Shown: positions 1-11,184, counted from the stretch's first letter. The stretch: 64,000 bases of DNA from Arion vulgaris (GCA_020796225.1 CM036753.1:3968001-4032000), one strand, 5' to 3'. Numbers and translations are program-made. The notes: generated by a model not told the origin, from the letters alone.

Positions 1-19
1 TACATCCCAATAGTTTACT

Positions 20-110
20 TTCTTGTTGGATGGTTCTTCGAAGAGTGGTCTTTGGTCTTCCACGTTTTCTTTTCCCAACTGGTGACCACATAAGGACTTG
101 TCGATTTAGT
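20..110 (-). mobile_element. LINE reverse-transcriptase 3' fragment
   Basis: On the minus strand this reads GKRKRGRPKTTLRRTIQQE, the basic tail that follows the RT domain in many RTE-like and related LINE ORFs. It is a short 5'-truncated relic with no complete domain, and the window edge may cut it. The family is inferred from the motif only. Confidence 0.5.
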
Positions 111-263
111 CTCTTTTCGTCTGATCTAGCACATGATCTAAATATAGGCTACAGGTTATTGCTAGGCAAGCTATAAAAGTCAGCAGCTAGGCAAGACAGA
201 TGTGTCATTAATGTTTTCTGAAATCTGCTATACAAGGTAACAGGCTATGCATAACTTTAACTC

Positions 264-398
264 AAGGGCGGCTCGTCATTAAGGGCCAGTGGGGCCCAGC
301 CCCACAAATAATAATGAGTAACGTGTAATTATTATTTTAGAAATAATTTGTTGAGAATTTAAAAAAAAAATGATGTTAACGTGATATTGATTAGCTTT
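264..398. repeat. Interspersed repeat, copy 1 left part
   Basis: This begins CAAGGGCGGCTCGTCATTAA and continues with GGGCCAGTGGGGCCC. It shares order and sequence with 975-1140: a GC-rich start, a TTATTATTTTAGAAAT block, then GATTAGCTTT. The copy is interrupted by the insertion at 399-891 and resumes at about 902. The GC-rich end suggests a DNA-transposon terminus, perhaps hAT-like, but no opposite end was found. Confidence 0.5.
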
Positions 399-891
399 AT
401 GGGCGTGGCAAGCCTAGGGGTGAGTGGACCGCCCACATGTGCAGAAAAACTGGAAAGCCCATAGAGGCCTGAATCCAGCGCGTTTCCGCTCGCAGGAACT
501 ACTACTGCCTTGTAGTTAGATTGGGGACAATCAAAGGTTAGAGGAGAAAACCGTACACAAAACTGGACGGCAGGCAAACCAAGTAGTACAAAAAAGACAG
601 GTACCCTTGGCAGATGACGCTCAACAACCCGAGAGGGCAGGTTATCTAAGGGTCGCTACCTAAAGAAAATAGCAGCCTGCTGCCATGCAGGTAGGCTGGG
701 GACAACCAAAGGCTGACGGAGAGCGAACCCAGTAAACGCTGGCATAAACCGGAAACGTTGCCGAAGGATAAGCACTAGAGTTCCAATGGAGCTGAATGTT
801 GTGACGTAACAAAGTTCTTGGCAAAGGCTGTTTATATATCACAATTAGAATAATCAAAATGGCCAAAAAGAACGATCGCTGGAGAGACAAA
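399..891. mobile_element. 493 bp unclassified insertion with 10 bp target duplication
   Basis: It is flanked by the direct repeat GATTAGCTTT at 389-398 and 892-901. The uninterrupted relative at 985-1140 carries a single copy of that decamer, so the empty site is visible. The insert holds two diverged copies of a module with GGGGACAA(T/C)CAAAGG, at about 510-640 and 665-800. A further copy of the module lies at 8985-9185. No coding capacity was seen. A 10 bp duplication fits a non-LTR or Penelope-type insertion. Confidence 0.6.
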
Positions 892-901
892 GATTAGCTT
901 T

Positions 902-1145
902 TAAAGTAGATATATAACGCTAAAATATCACACACAGTATGAAATCTGAAATTCAGCATCTTTCCTCCATAATTAATATACGCGCCTGAACATTAAGGGC
1001 CAGAAAGGCACGGCCCCATCAAACCAAAAATAATTAGCGCGCACTTATTATTTTAGAAATTATTTGTTAATAACTATTACTTTTAACTTGACACGGATTA
1101 GCTTTGAAAGTTAAATATATACACTAAAATATAAATATTGTATCA
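902..1145. repeat. Interspersed repeat: copy 1 remainder and copy 2
   Basis: Bases 902-960 complete copy 1. Copy 2 runs from about 975 (CATTAAGGGCCAG) through the TTATTATTTTAGAAAT block to GATTAGCTTT at about 1092. The copies are diverged and lie head to tail. Confidence 0.5.
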
Positions 1146-1269
1146 TAATAATATAACAATCATAATACTATTATTAAATATTAAATATCCTTATAACATA
1201 TATTATATACACTATGAAATTTAACGTTTTTACTTCTAATGCTTGACGCATATTGCCGCGCACTATTAT

Positions 1270-1365
1270 TTTGAGCTCATTAAAAATTGTCCTATCTACA
1301 ATGTAACATTGCGACCTCTGACCTTTGTCTTCTACCTACTATGATAAATGCCATAACAATTACGT
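1270..1365. repeat. Short interspersed block, copy 1 of 2
   Basis: About 80 bases including ATGTAACATTGCGACCTCTG recur nearly unchanged at 3050-3140. The sequence between the two copies includes a LINE relic. This may be a terminal or subterminal part of a DNA transposon; no family is recognised. Confidence 0.5.
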
Positions 1366-1639
1366 CATTTTCAATCATCAGTAGATTCTTACAGGGCCAA
1401 CTCATTTCACAGATAAACGAGGGCTCTTTATTAAATAGTCTGTTTAATTATCGATTGAATCCCGAAATTTTATATAAAAATATTATAAAATTATAGAAAA
1501 TAATAGTAATAAGTAACAAACCATCATAGAATAAGATTAGTTTACGGGAATTGTCCGTTACACCAATACAATAATATATCTTGACAGTCTTCAGCAATTT
1601 AATTTCGTACAGTCATCAGTTGATGAGTTGTCAGTTAAA

Positions 1640-1825
1640 TTGGGGAAACAGGTAAAAGCAATAACAAAGTATTATAGATTTATAGAATACAAAAAACAAA
1701 GACAATACACAGAAACGTTTCGACCAAATTACCTTTCTCAAGTAAATAATACAACAGAAGTGAAGAATTTCACTTCTTTCACAGAACACTACATACAGAA
1801 TAGAACAATCATCTCGTTCAGTTCA
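1640..1825 (+). mobile_element. Penelope-like terminal fragment
   Basis: It contains ACGTTTCGACC followed by a CTTT-TCAA block and a run like the one at 21170-21250 and 34400-34460. Those segments are the terminal pLTR-like part of the Penelope-like element at 34369-35176. This copy is diverged and has no coding sequence. Confidence 0.45.
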
Positions 1826-1904
1826 CAAGTTTACCTCATCATCATCAAGGTGCGTATCCTTTATATGACGTTGCTCTCTTTGCAGAGCATCTGAAATTAA
1901 CTGT

Positions 1905-2670
1905 CTCTATGCCAGTTCACCCACGTCGTTGATGGTCATATTCATGGTTTCTTTAATATATGGTAGCCATCTTCTTCTCTGCCTCTGCGACCTGGAACCC
2001 TGCCTTCTAATGACTATTCTTTCCAGGCCATCGGGACGCGTAATGTGACCAAAGTATCACATTTTTCTGTATAGTATGTTGTTTATCAGCCAATTCTTAA
2101 CATGTAAGTCTTTCAGGACATTAGTGTTCTTTATTTTTTCTGTCCATGGTATTCGTAGAATCTTTCTGTAGCTTTAGCTTTGAAGGACTGGATTTTCGTT
2201 CTGGTTTTTTTTGTAATGGTCCATGATTCACAACCATACGTAGCCACTGGAAGAATGCATGTTCTCAATATTTTTAATTTTAATATTTTTGCTTGTGCTT
2301 TGCCACATGTTCTTTATTATGTTTAAATTCTTGATTGCTATTTCCAATCTTCTTGAGATCTCTTTGGGGAGTCACCATTATGTTAATTATTGAGCCCAGA
2401 TATTCGTAGCTCTCTACACATTGGAGTTCTTCACTGTTTATTTGGATGTTAGGTGAACCTTTTGCTTTGTCAGTTGACATTATTTTTTATTTTTTGTGTG
2501 TATGCAAATATAGATGTTGGTCTTCACTATGTTTCTTGATCGTCATGATTAGGTTTTCCAAACCCTCTTTACTGGTGGATAATAATACTGTAACGTCTGC
2601 GTATCTAAGCTCTTGTCGGTGCCTGGTTGAACTACAGAAGACTCTGGACATTTACTTGGGGATCTAAGTT
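1905..2670 (-). pseudogene. RTE-like LINE reverse transcriptase relic (palm end to C-terminus)
   Basis: Read on the minus strand from 2640 leftwards, the RT active-site block appears as YADVTVLLSTSKEGLENLI, with the second Asp of YADD replaced by Val. Next come CVESYEYLGSIIN (thumb start), ILPVATYGCESWT and RRRWLPYIKETMNM. These are consecutive landmarks of the C-terminal half of RTE-like RTs. Several frameshifts and stops interrupt the frame. The endonuclease and fingers are absent, so the copy is 5'-truncated and dead. Confidence 0.75.
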
Positions 2671-3044
2671 ACAAATACCTCTGAAGTCGGAGTAAGGATC
2701 GCCTTAATGGAGAGATATACTGGTGATAGAAAACGACGTCACATTCGGACAAATATCAGAGATTCTAGAGATCTGGGGTTATTAGGTTCATATGACATTG
2801 AGACTGGAGTGTTGACGAAATAAAAACGACATTAGAGATCTGGGAGTGTATGTATGGTACAATAAAGAAACGTTGTGACTAGCTTACATTTCTTTGTGTA
2901 TAGTATGGTTGATTGATTTATTGATTGATTACTGGGGCCATCATCATTACACTTCGATGCATAATCATGTGTGCTCCTATCTCTTTCTTACATAGGAAGT
3001 TCTCAGCGACAGTGAATGAAATCTGAAACACCAGCGATGGCCCT

Positions 3045-3145
3045 TTTTGGGCTCGTTTAAAATTGTCCTATCTGCAATGTAACATTGCGACCTCTGACCT
3101 TTGTCCTCTACCTACTATGATAAATGTAATAACAATTATCTGCTA
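3045..3145. repeat. Short interspersed block, copy 2 of 2
   Basis: Nearly the same sequence as 1270-1365 in the same orientation, centred on ATGTAACATTGCGACCTCTG. Confidence 0.5.
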
Positions 3146-3174
3146 CTTTGCAGACTATTGATATCGATTTTCAA

Positions 3175-3350
3175 CTGTGAAGGAATCTACTGTTATTGTC
3201 CGTCTCAAATTAGATTAGGAATTCGATTTCACTAAGTTTTTTAATCATGGTACTCTGGAAAGTAATCCCGATCGATCCACACGTTGACTGAACCGAGTAC
3301 CTTTGAAGCTAGAAGCGATCAGCTCTACCTCCACGCCACATAGAATTCCG
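3175..3350 (-). mobile_element. SINE-B-like fragment
   Basis: It resembles the reverse complement of the SINE-B family described at 13540-14060: the segment around TTGTCCGTCTC and the tRNA-like head with a cognate of AACCGAGTACC. It is heavily diverged. Confidence 0.35.
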
Positions 3351-3479
3351 GAATTATATGTAGTATATGTATGCCAAGACCCGTCTTCAAGTTACATTTT
3401 CCCACAAATAAAGATAATCTCATCTAATGTAATAGCCATCTCTCAATCCCAATATCAAACCAAGCAAAGGAAAGGAAAT

Positions 3480-4095
3480 TAACGTATCGTGTTCAATTTG
3501 TGAATGTAAAAATAAAAGAAAGAATGTGTATGACGTATGTGTTGATATACATAAAGAAATAAGGAAAGAAAGAATGTGTATGACGTATGTGTTGATATAC
3601 ATAAAGAAATAAGGAAAGAAAGAATGTGTTTGACGTATGTGTTTGATGTATGTGTTGATATACATAAAGAAATAAGAACAGAAAGAAAGTGTTTGACGTA
3701 TGTGTTGATATACATAAAGAAATCAGGAAAGAAAGAAAGTATATGTTTGACGTATGTGTTTGACGTATGTGTTTGACGTATGTGTTTGACGTATGTGTCG
3801 ATATACATAAAGAAACAAGGACAGAAAGAGAGAATGTGTTTGACGTATGTGTTTGACGTATGTGTTTGACGATTGTTTTTTTGAAAGAAGAAGTGTTTGA
3901 CGTATGTGTTGATATACATAAAGCAATCGGAAGAAGAAAGAAGAGATGGAATGTTGTTTGACGTATGTGTTTGACGTATTGTTGTTCGATATACATAAAG
4001 AAACAAGGCAGAAAGAGAGATGTGTTTGACGTATGTGTTTGACGTATGTGTTGTATATAAAGAAAAGTATGTTTAATTGAGATATACATAAAGAA
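3480..4095. repeat. Minisatellite with nested 15 bp repeats
   Basis: Units of about 60 bp combine TGTGTTTGACGTATG, itself amplified as a 15 bp repeat, with GATATACATAAAGAAATAAGG and an AG-rich linker. The short module varies in number from unit to unit, so unit length varies. Several 145-198 aa open frames across it are products of the repeat and are not treated as genes. Confidence 0.9.
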
Positions 4096-4545
4096 ACAGC
4101 CAAAGAGAATAAGAAAAATAAACCCAAAGCTGGCAAGATTGAGATCGTTAAAGATGTCAAGCGGAAATCATTGTATCTATAAAGTTGTTTATGTTTACTC
4201 TTGTTGACAGACTACTTTGTTTATATCGTCCCAGCTAGCTTTAGAATTATTTATTGCCCTCAGCGTTTGTTGGTAGCTCTCTAGACATGAACAGGACGTC
4301 ACGCCGACTCTTGTTTTTTTTTAAATATTCCTTTCATCCCTGACTGATTTACTTAGCATTATCACCTTCCTTTGCGACTAATGACACTATTTTATATTTT
4401 TTCCTATGTCACTGTCTAATTACGTTGAAATCATCATCATCCTGTGCTACTAATGACAATGTTATTCGTATCTAACTGCTGGTATATTAAATGTTTTCAA
4501 TTTGACAATTCTTCCAGATTTTAGCACAAGTTTAAACAAAATTCT
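4096..4545. other. No gene recognised
   Basis: AT-rich unique-looking sequence with short tracts. No coding, RNA or repeat family was recognised. Confidence 0.4.
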
Positions 4546-4549
4546 CCGT

Positions 4550-4790
4550 TCTTGTTCGTTATCTGTATTGTGTCCAGCTTTGATTCATTTCTATCAGTTC
4601 CTATTCTATTGCACTCTTTCAAATCATTTTCAGTCCTTCCCGTTTTTGTTTGCCTTGCTGGTTTCTATCTCAGTGTAGTTTTTATGACATATTTTGTTTC
4701 CATGCGTATCACATGGCCCATCCATCTCCAACATCTCTTGTGGATGATGGTGTTCATATTCTATTGTTGACAATCAGATCTTGGTTAAAC
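4550..4790 (-). mobile_element. LINE RT C-terminal fragment
   Basis: The minus strand reads NTIIHKRCWRWMGHVIRME, matching the (R/K)RWRWLGHVLRM block after the RT domain of RTE-like LINEs, then a degenerate basic tail. Truncated and frameshifted. Confidence 0.6.
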
Positions 4791-4799
4791 ATCGTGTTT

Positions 4800-5570
4800 G
4801 ACGAGAACACGTGTAAGATTTTTAGTATAGAAATGGTATGGAAGTGTTAAAACTTCCACATATCTAGTTGTGTCATTCTCCAGCATTCTGATTCGTATAG
4901 TAAAATATAACTTGAATTTTACACAAATTTAATATAGGTTGAGTTTTTCATTTGCCTTATGCTGGGATCGACGCTTTGCTCATAACATGCAGCAAGATGA
5001 TGATTATTGTGCAGACATTTACAATAAAGTCAGCCAAGATGATAATAATTTATCTTTGATTGCGTAATCAATTCTCACTGCCATCAATTCTCACTGGCAT
5101 CAAGTCTGGAACAGAAAATGCAACATTTGCTATGTTTCTAGAAAAAAAAGATATTTGAATACAAATATTTCCTTGGAATATTTCAGTACTCAAAGACTAC
5201 TATAAGCACCAGATATTGGTCCTTATCATCATAAACTCAGAAATTCTTGCATATAAAATAAACGATGCTATGAACAACATTTGTTATGTATGAGAATGTT
5301 CAATACATGATACAAGAATACTCGGAATACCAGACCCCGAATAAACCCGTACATTGCCATAACTATTGAATTTGTAGAGAGAGGTTTTCAGCTTCAAGTA
5401 TCTCAGAGCAGATATAATTATAATAATTCTACACATTTCTCTGATAACTTTAGCGACAGTGTTTGTCTACAATATAATATCAGTATTTATCAAATCGTTT
5501 TCTAGGGTTCAAGAGGGAAGTTCTACTTTGAATAACAGTGTTTATAGCTTGGGTTTATCGTTCAGTTGGG
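4800..5570. other. No gene recognised
   Basis: AT-rich intergenic or intronic sequence. No open frame, family or clear repeat was seen. Confidence 0.4.
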
Positions 5571-5579
5571 ACAGATATT

Positions 5580-6015
5580 TATGTTTTGCAAGTGAACTAT
5601 CATCATTAAATAGCTTGTCTTGAGCAAAACTCTGCCACTCTAACAGTCCTTACAGATTTATCTCTCTCATATGTCAGATTTCCCGCTTCTGCAACCGTTA
5701 TGCCCAAAGCATCAGTTACATCCTGAATCCATTTTCTGCGTGGCTTTCCTTGGGATGCCTCCTTCATAATGTCTTCTCCTATCATTTGTGTGTCTTTATA
5801 TGTCCAAAATACTTCAATTTTCCCTTTCGTATTTGTAGCATCAGCGGGTTTTCTTCGATTTTGAGTTCTTTCTAGATATATCTATTTCTGCTCTTCTTTG
5901 TCCATGATATACGGATGACTCTTCTGTAACAATTATATTCAAAAGCAGATATATATTTTTCCACAGCCTTGTGAAATGCCTATGCTTCACACCCATACGC
6001 TACCGCTGGATAAAT
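5580..6015 (-). mobile_element. LINE-R fragment (RTE-like 3' end)
   Basis: This is a diverged copy of the better preserved fragment at 41899-42400. The minus strand shows KYISAFEYNCYRRVIRISWT, a GHIKTH block and the terminal segment ending near ATGATGATAGTT. Many stops are present. Relatives occur at 11470-12410 and 29000-29365. Confidence 0.65.
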
Positions 6016-6221
6016 GAATTTTTAGTATTGTGATTTGTTTCCTATCAGTTTCCAATGACAACTATAAGTGGTCTGTTAATGTATATGTTAATCTGTTTTC
6101 CATTCAGTTTTAGATTTTACATAAATGTATTTTTAGTTACTCTAAAATAAATGAATTGTCCCTGTTTTCTTACCAATAGGTATATCGGGAATACGTTCAT
6201 AAGTTGGTATTTTGTTTTTAA

Positions 6222-6867
6222 GGGGGACTCTGGTCTTGAAACTTTTTCGTTGCTTTGGTATTAATGTAGAATTTGTATAACAATTTTGAAAGATTATGAC
6301 TTAGAATAGTAGAAAAAAAAAAAAAAGTCAACGCTGCCATGGAAACAATACAAAATGGCGCCTAAGCACAAATTTCAAATCCTAAGGCTCTGAAGTTAAT
6401 GAATATAAATGAATTCTGTTTCACTCTAAGGTGAGCAATTGTAATATCTACAAAATTGTACATTTTTTTTAGGATATATTAAATATTACATTTTAATGAA
6501 TTTTGTGTAAACACACCTCCAAAAACAGCTTTTTTGACCAAATTTTGAGGAATTTTTACCCAAAAATTTATAAAAAATTAAATATTTAATATATCCTAAA
6601 AATCATGTGTAATATTTTAGATATTACAATTGTGCACCTTAGAGTGAAAACATAATTCATTTACATTCATTAGATTCAGAGCCTTAGGGATTTGAAATTT
6701 TGTTTTGGCGGCCATTTTGTATTGTTTCCATGGCAACACTTTGACATTTTTTTTTACTAATTTTTCTACTATTCTAAGTCATACTCTTTCAAAATGCTTA
6801 TACAAATTTTATATTAATATGAAAACAACGAAAATAGATTCTTGATTTTCAAGACCCGAATCCCCCC
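6222..6867. mobile_element. Palindromic MITE with TTAA target duplication
   Basis: TTAA at 6218-6221 and 6868-6871 flank a 646 bp element that begins GGGGGACTCTGGTCTTGAAA and ends with its inverse. The two arms, each about 260-290 bp, are inverted copies. Matching landmarks include CCATGGAAACAATACAAAATGGC on the left against its complement near 6705-6735. A short unique centre lies near 6500-6570. TTAA duplications are the hallmark of piggyBac-superfamily insertion. No transposase is encoded. Confidence 0.75.
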
Positions 6868-6887
6868 TTAATGGACACACGATGGTT

Positions 6888-7040
6888 GATGTGATCAACA
6901 TCACGTCGACCGCCTTTACTTATCATTGCTATTTAGTGTTTGTCTTGGACTCAACTTAGGCTTAGTACGTAGACCTGAATGCCGTTACAATCATCTATGA
7001 TGTTAGTGCGCTAACCACTAGGCTATAGCGGCTCACATGG
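6888..7040 (-). mobile_element. SINE-A head (tRNA-derived)
   Basis: The reverse complement starts GAGCCGCTATAGCCTAGTGG, a strong tRNA A-box context (TAGCCTAGTGGTTAG). The GATCAACATCACG region matches the SINE-A body at 43425-43700. The 3' end is truncated. Confidence 0.6.
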
Positions 7041-7074
7041 TTTTAAATCATTTCTATGTTTGCCGTTCTTGTGT

Positions 7075-7375
7075 GAAATGAAAATCATAAAAATGTAAAT
7101 CGTGGCATATCCTTTAGAAGACGTAGGCATCAAACACAGTAAACGAATCGTTGATTTTCTAGGCTCATACGTTCAGTACGCCATTGCTTTCTGAACGGTG
7201 TCGATTTCTAGCAGCATATACTTCAGTAGTTTAATATTGCTCTCTAAACGGTGAGGTATATTTTTACTTTCGTTACCACGAAAACCCATTTACTTCCAAA
7301 CTGCCCACCGTGGAGTTTGAGTCAGGTACACTTGGATTGTGATCGAGCTCACTACCGCAAGCTACAGACACTCTC
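7075..7375 (-). mobile_element. tRNA-derived SINE (same family as 47015-47270)
   Basis: It aligns with the nested SINE at 47015-47270. Shared landmarks are AATCGTGGCATAT, GCCATTGCTTTCTGAAC, and a head whose complement has a tRNA-like B box (GGTTCAAACTCC in the other copy). The orientation is minus in both. Confidence 0.5.
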
Positions 7376-7409
7376 TAGCACTTGTATATGATAACATCAT
7401 TTAACACTA

Positions 7410-7925
7410 TCATGAACAATTGTTGTTTTTTGGTTGCTGACTTAGATCATTGCATTCATGTCAAACCCATCGGTGCTTAGTCTCTTTCAACAGATGTGGA
7501 ATAGTTTGCATACTGATATCTCATGCGACTCGATTTGTTACATATACTCCTCGCTCTCTCTGCTCCTCGTGCATATAGTTCTGCTTACAAATATGTAACT
7601 CTAAACTCATTAAAACGTTGGATAAATAACATCAATGTTAGGTGTGTGCCTCTAAAAGAGGTGGTCCTTGAGACATCGAATAGCTCCTACCTTATCCCTC
7701 CTTCAATCCATGTAGAGCTCTCCTACGATCGGTGGTGCTGAAGAATGACTTTTCGCTATCTCTTTCACACGCATACGTGCATGACCAGGAGAGAAGATCC
7801 ATGTAAGTTACTAAATGTTGAACATCTCAGTAAGAGACATCCACTCATGCAAAGGTTGTTCCATCTGAAGCATCAATTGTGAGTCGAGCACAATAACATC
7901 TCCAGTAAACAGATTCTTAGACAGA
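7410..7925 (-). mobile_element. RNase H LINE 3' relic
   Basis: A degenerate copy of the element at 11559-12051. Shared landmarks in order are a TTGGTTGCTGA end, CCCATCGGTGCTTAGTCTC, AGACATCCACTCATGC and TGTGAGTCGAGCA. The RNase H coding information is no longer readable. Confidence 0.55.
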
Positions 7926-7959
7926 TGCAGGATGAGCAGAAGTAACGGTTTTAATCTTC

Positions 7960-8185
7960 ATCTTTATACTGAAGTGGCTAAGGAGCTAAACCGTTGCCAT
8001 GCGTTTCGAAGGTCATGGTTACGAATCCAGACAGTGCCGATCTATTCTCGAACGATTTTTTTTCTTAAGAAACACCTATGGTTGTTGCTGGAGCTACGGA
8101 GCTCATACTTTGTGCAATACCTTCTGCAAGTAGCGTGCCAATTCTTTGGAAAGGGACTTAGCGATATAGGGTAAAACTCGTCATA
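7960..8185 (+). mobile_element. SINE-C copy (tRNA-derived)
   Basis: The head GTGGCTAAGGAGCTAAACCG and a B-box-like GGTTACGAATCC mark a tRNA origin. The body contains GCTGGAGCTACGGAGCTCAT and TTTGTGCAATACCTTC, shared with the SINE-C copies at 45115-45335, 28330-28565 (minus) and 54142-55640. Confidence 0.65.
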
Positions 8186-8189
8186 ATTC

Positions 8190-8590
8190 AAAAAAGCTAT
8201 CGCATTTTGACCCTTTATACTGTAAACATTAGTCTTGTATTCTACATAATCATGATCATTGTATTCCTATATGACAAGGAATACCAAGTACTTGTAATAA
8301 TAAATGTAGATCATATGTCTCTTGATAATTGTGTCTCTGAGTTCTAGAACCTGAAAACAATCTATACTTTCATACTATTCTGAGAATAGACAGTCATTTT
8401 TAAAAAAAAAAAAAAAAAAACTCGTTTCTGCTTGTAATATCAATTTTAGGGCAATGTAAGACAAGAAAGATTTGAACCTGATGAATTTTATGGTCGACAT
8501 GCTAGTGCAGTCGGTGCGAAACTGTTCAGATTAGGATTTCGCCCGAGTGGTTACCGGGGTCCAAATGTGGAGTGTAAAGAATAGAACCAC
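8190..8590. other. No gene recognised; poly-A tract
   Basis: AT-rich sequence with an A run at 8402-8420, possibly a retroposed tail. Nothing else was recognised. Confidence 0.35.
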
Positions 8591-8945
8591 TGTTAATAAT
8601 AATAATTCCTCTCGTACCGTTATACGTTACATAGGGCCTGCAAGTAATTTCTCCATACCACTCTATCCTGGGCAACTCGCTCAATCTCCTCCATGGAACT
8701 GAGACCGATATTTCCTGCCTCTCTCAGCAAAGTTCGCTTCAGGGTCTCCTTAGGTCGACCTCTCTTTCTTGAACCCTTGCATCCCACTTCAATGCCTGCT
8801 TTGATATTCTTTGATCATTTCTCCTCAAGGTGTGCCCAACATATCTCCATCTTCTCTTTCTTATAACAGTTGTCACTAGTGGTTGACCAGACATGTCTCT
8901 GATTTCATCACTTCTCCTGAATTCGTTCCACTGTTACCTGCCACG
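8585..8945 (-). mobile_element. LINE-D 3' end
   Basis: The minus strand reads WNEFRRSDEIRDMSGQPLV, then RKRRWRYVGHTLRR, then an arginine-rich tail and a 3' end with a (TAA)n tail at 8587-8600. Copies lie at 27625-27830 (minus), 38940-39285 (plus) and 58310-58510 (plus). This is the terminal part of a non-LTR ORF2; the RT is missing. Confidence 0.7.
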
Positions 8946-8984
8946 TATTTCGTAAGGGGCGTCTAAGGAGGTTTGACTTAAATC

Positions 8985-9185
8985 GGATGCACTTGTCCTA
9001 AATGTGTAGAATTCAACCTGCTGCCTTGCAGGATGGCTGGGGACAGCCAAAGACTAACGGAGAGCAAACCTAGTAAACACTGGCTGAGTCCGGACACATC
9101 ACCGAAGGTTAAGCACCAGAGCTCTAAATGACGCTGAACATGTGACGAAACCCACCCATGCTAAGGCTGCATGAATCATATTTCC
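8985..9185. repeat. Copy of the module inside the 399-891 insertion
   Basis: It shares CTGCTGCCTTGCAGG, a GGGGACAGCCAAAGACTAACG block and the CACCGAAGGTTAAGCACCAGAG block with 665-830, in the same orientation. An unclassified dispersed element. Confidence 0.55.
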
Positions 9186-9795
9186 AAATGAATGAATTTA
9201 TGCAGAGATCTAGTACATCGGTCTTTTAGGTGATCGCGAGAGAGAGAGAGAGATTAGGATTTATCGTTTATGCCCCGACAGAAACAATCCTTGGCCTTTT
9301 CCACGGATTGAACATAGTTCTTCCGCATGTGAGCTGCGCGCTCTAATCCATTCGATCGAACGCTCCTTTCTATCATCTAAACTTTTTGAAAAATGAATTT
9401 TGGGCATTGTAGAAAAATAGATTAACCTAAGCAAAGATGAGTACTTGAAATAGCAATAATGATCAAAGAATAAGAAATACAATGAAGGTTTAGTCTCAGT
9501 ACATTCATCTTCTACTGTATGACATTTTATCCACTAGTAAATTATATAAGTTCTTATACAAACGTACCATCTATAACATACTTATGGTCTGGGGTAATTG
9601 GTTTGACTTTCTGATAAATACGATCTGTGTGTAGACATCTTTTTCTACTAAGTGAACTGTCACTATGAACAAGGATTTGTTATGTTCAGAAACATAAATA
9701 GCAGTGGAATAGTAATGGACAAGGAGGGAAATAGCATTGAAATAACTGACTGTCATGTCCAATATATATGTGTTTTTTTAAAGTAAAGGAAACCT
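9186..9795. other. No gene recognised; short (GA)n
   Basis: A short (GA)n tract lies at 9239-9253. No supported coding sequence. Confidence 0.35.
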
Positions 9796-9799
9796 GTTA

Positions 9800-10075
9800 T
9801 GTCATGTGGTATATAGGGTAATACAGTGTTAGACCTGTATTTTCATTGACCATCGGCACATGTGAAAAATATTTTTTTATTTGGCAGTAGCTTTTTAACA
9901 TAGTGTTATCAATTTTCAAATGTCATGTGTTATTTTACTGTGCTCAACGTGTCATAGGACCTACGTTGTATCGTCCGTCTCTGGTAGGACTAGGAACTCG
10001 GTCTTATTTACATTAAGATCAGAGATCTCTAGCTAAAATATTCCAATCAATCTACGTGGAGATAGTACACTGAGT
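9800..10075 (-). mobile_element. SINE-A tail and SINE-B fragment, both minus
   Basis: Bases 9800-9880 are the complement of the SINE-A 3' region (AATACAGTGTTAGACCTGTA, CATTGACCATCGGCACA). Bases 9935-10075 are the complement of the SINE-B middle (CGTCCGTCTCTGGTAGGACT, GATCAGAGATCTCT). Two separate truncated retroposons lie side by side. Confidence 0.55.
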
Positions 10076-10600
10076 AACAAAACTTTATGTTAGAAAAGTG
10101 TTACGTAAATATGTGTCAGTGTGTACCTCCACGTGAAGATCGAACACTGAGTAACAAAACTTTATGTTAGAAATGTGTTACGGAAAGCTGTTTCAGTGTG
10201 TACAGTTAGAATCGATTTCATCTCCAGGAGTAACCTGTCTATTAGAACATGGCAGTAAGCCGCCCAAGTCAAGTCTTTATTTATCGAGCAAGTCACATGA
10301 GAGTAATGGAAACTTTGTTTTCAATTACAGTATCTCAAAACCTTGACACGTCGAGATATATAGTGTAACTTTATCTAGTAACAACTGTGTTACTGAAGTA
10401 GAAAATTGCACAGATACTATTTGTACAACTGCAGAATGTTACCAATGTACCATTTGCACGACTGAGTTAAATCTGTAGAATATCAGTTAGAAACTATTTG
10501 TACGACTGTGTAAAAGCAATAGAATGTCACCAATATACTATTTGCACAACTGAGTTACAGCTGTAGACTATCAACCATATACTATTTGTAAAACTAAGCT
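10075..10600. repeat. Direct-repeat dimer and degenerate ~70 bp repeat
   Basis: The block ACTGAGTAACAAAACTTTAT with its flanks is present twice (10070-10110 and 10140-10185, period about 78-80). From 10380 to 10600 a degenerate unit containing TACTATTTG(T/C)ACAACTG recurs about three to four times. Confidence 0.6.
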
Positions 10601-10855
10601 TCGCGCTATATAAACGACTCATATAAAAAGATATACTTTCCCAGGTTTGGCAAATGGTCAGGCTACATTTATTTTCCATCTCTACATTCATGTCTTCCGT
10701 CACAGAGTCAGGATAAAAGGAGATTTCTAGAACGGTATCTTTTGTATGTACTTTGTACATATCGTCTTTCATTGCCTCGGTTATTTCTATGTTCCACATT
10801 TTGCTTTGAAGGCCGTTTGCCTTGTATTCACTGTATCCGAGTAGCATTGCCCTTT

Positions 10856-11071
10856 GAGATGCACTGTGAGATGCACTGTGAGATGCACTTTGAGATGCAC
10901 TTTGAGATGCACTTTGAGATGCACTTTGAGATGCACTGTGAGATGCACTGTGAGATGCACTGTGAGATGCACTGTGAGATGCACTGTGAGATGCACTGTG
11001 AGATGCACTTTGAGATGCACTGTGAGATGCACTGTGAGATGCACTTTGAGATGCACTGTGAGATGCACTGT
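10856..11071. repeat. 12 bp tandem repeat, 18 units
   Basis: Exactly 18 copies of GAGATGCACTKT (216 bp). Position 11 is G or T in the unit order GG TTTT GGGGGG T GG T GG. The period is a multiple of three and the unit has no stop in several frames, so open frames arise on both strands (EMHC/EMHF on plus, TVHL/ISQC on minus). They carry no evidence of coding. Confidence 0.95.
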
Positions 11072-11184
11072 CTGTTGGTGATCTGCTTATGTGGTCTAAC
11101 CATTTAATTTGTTGTTTCTTGATGAAGTTCAGAACAGTTGATGCACCTATTCTTATCCTGATATTATCATTTCTAAGCTGATTT

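Noticed and set aside
3420..4160. Frames of 145-198 codons rich in HIRQTHTSNT
   Set aside because: Products of the 15/60 bp minisatellite read in alternative frames.
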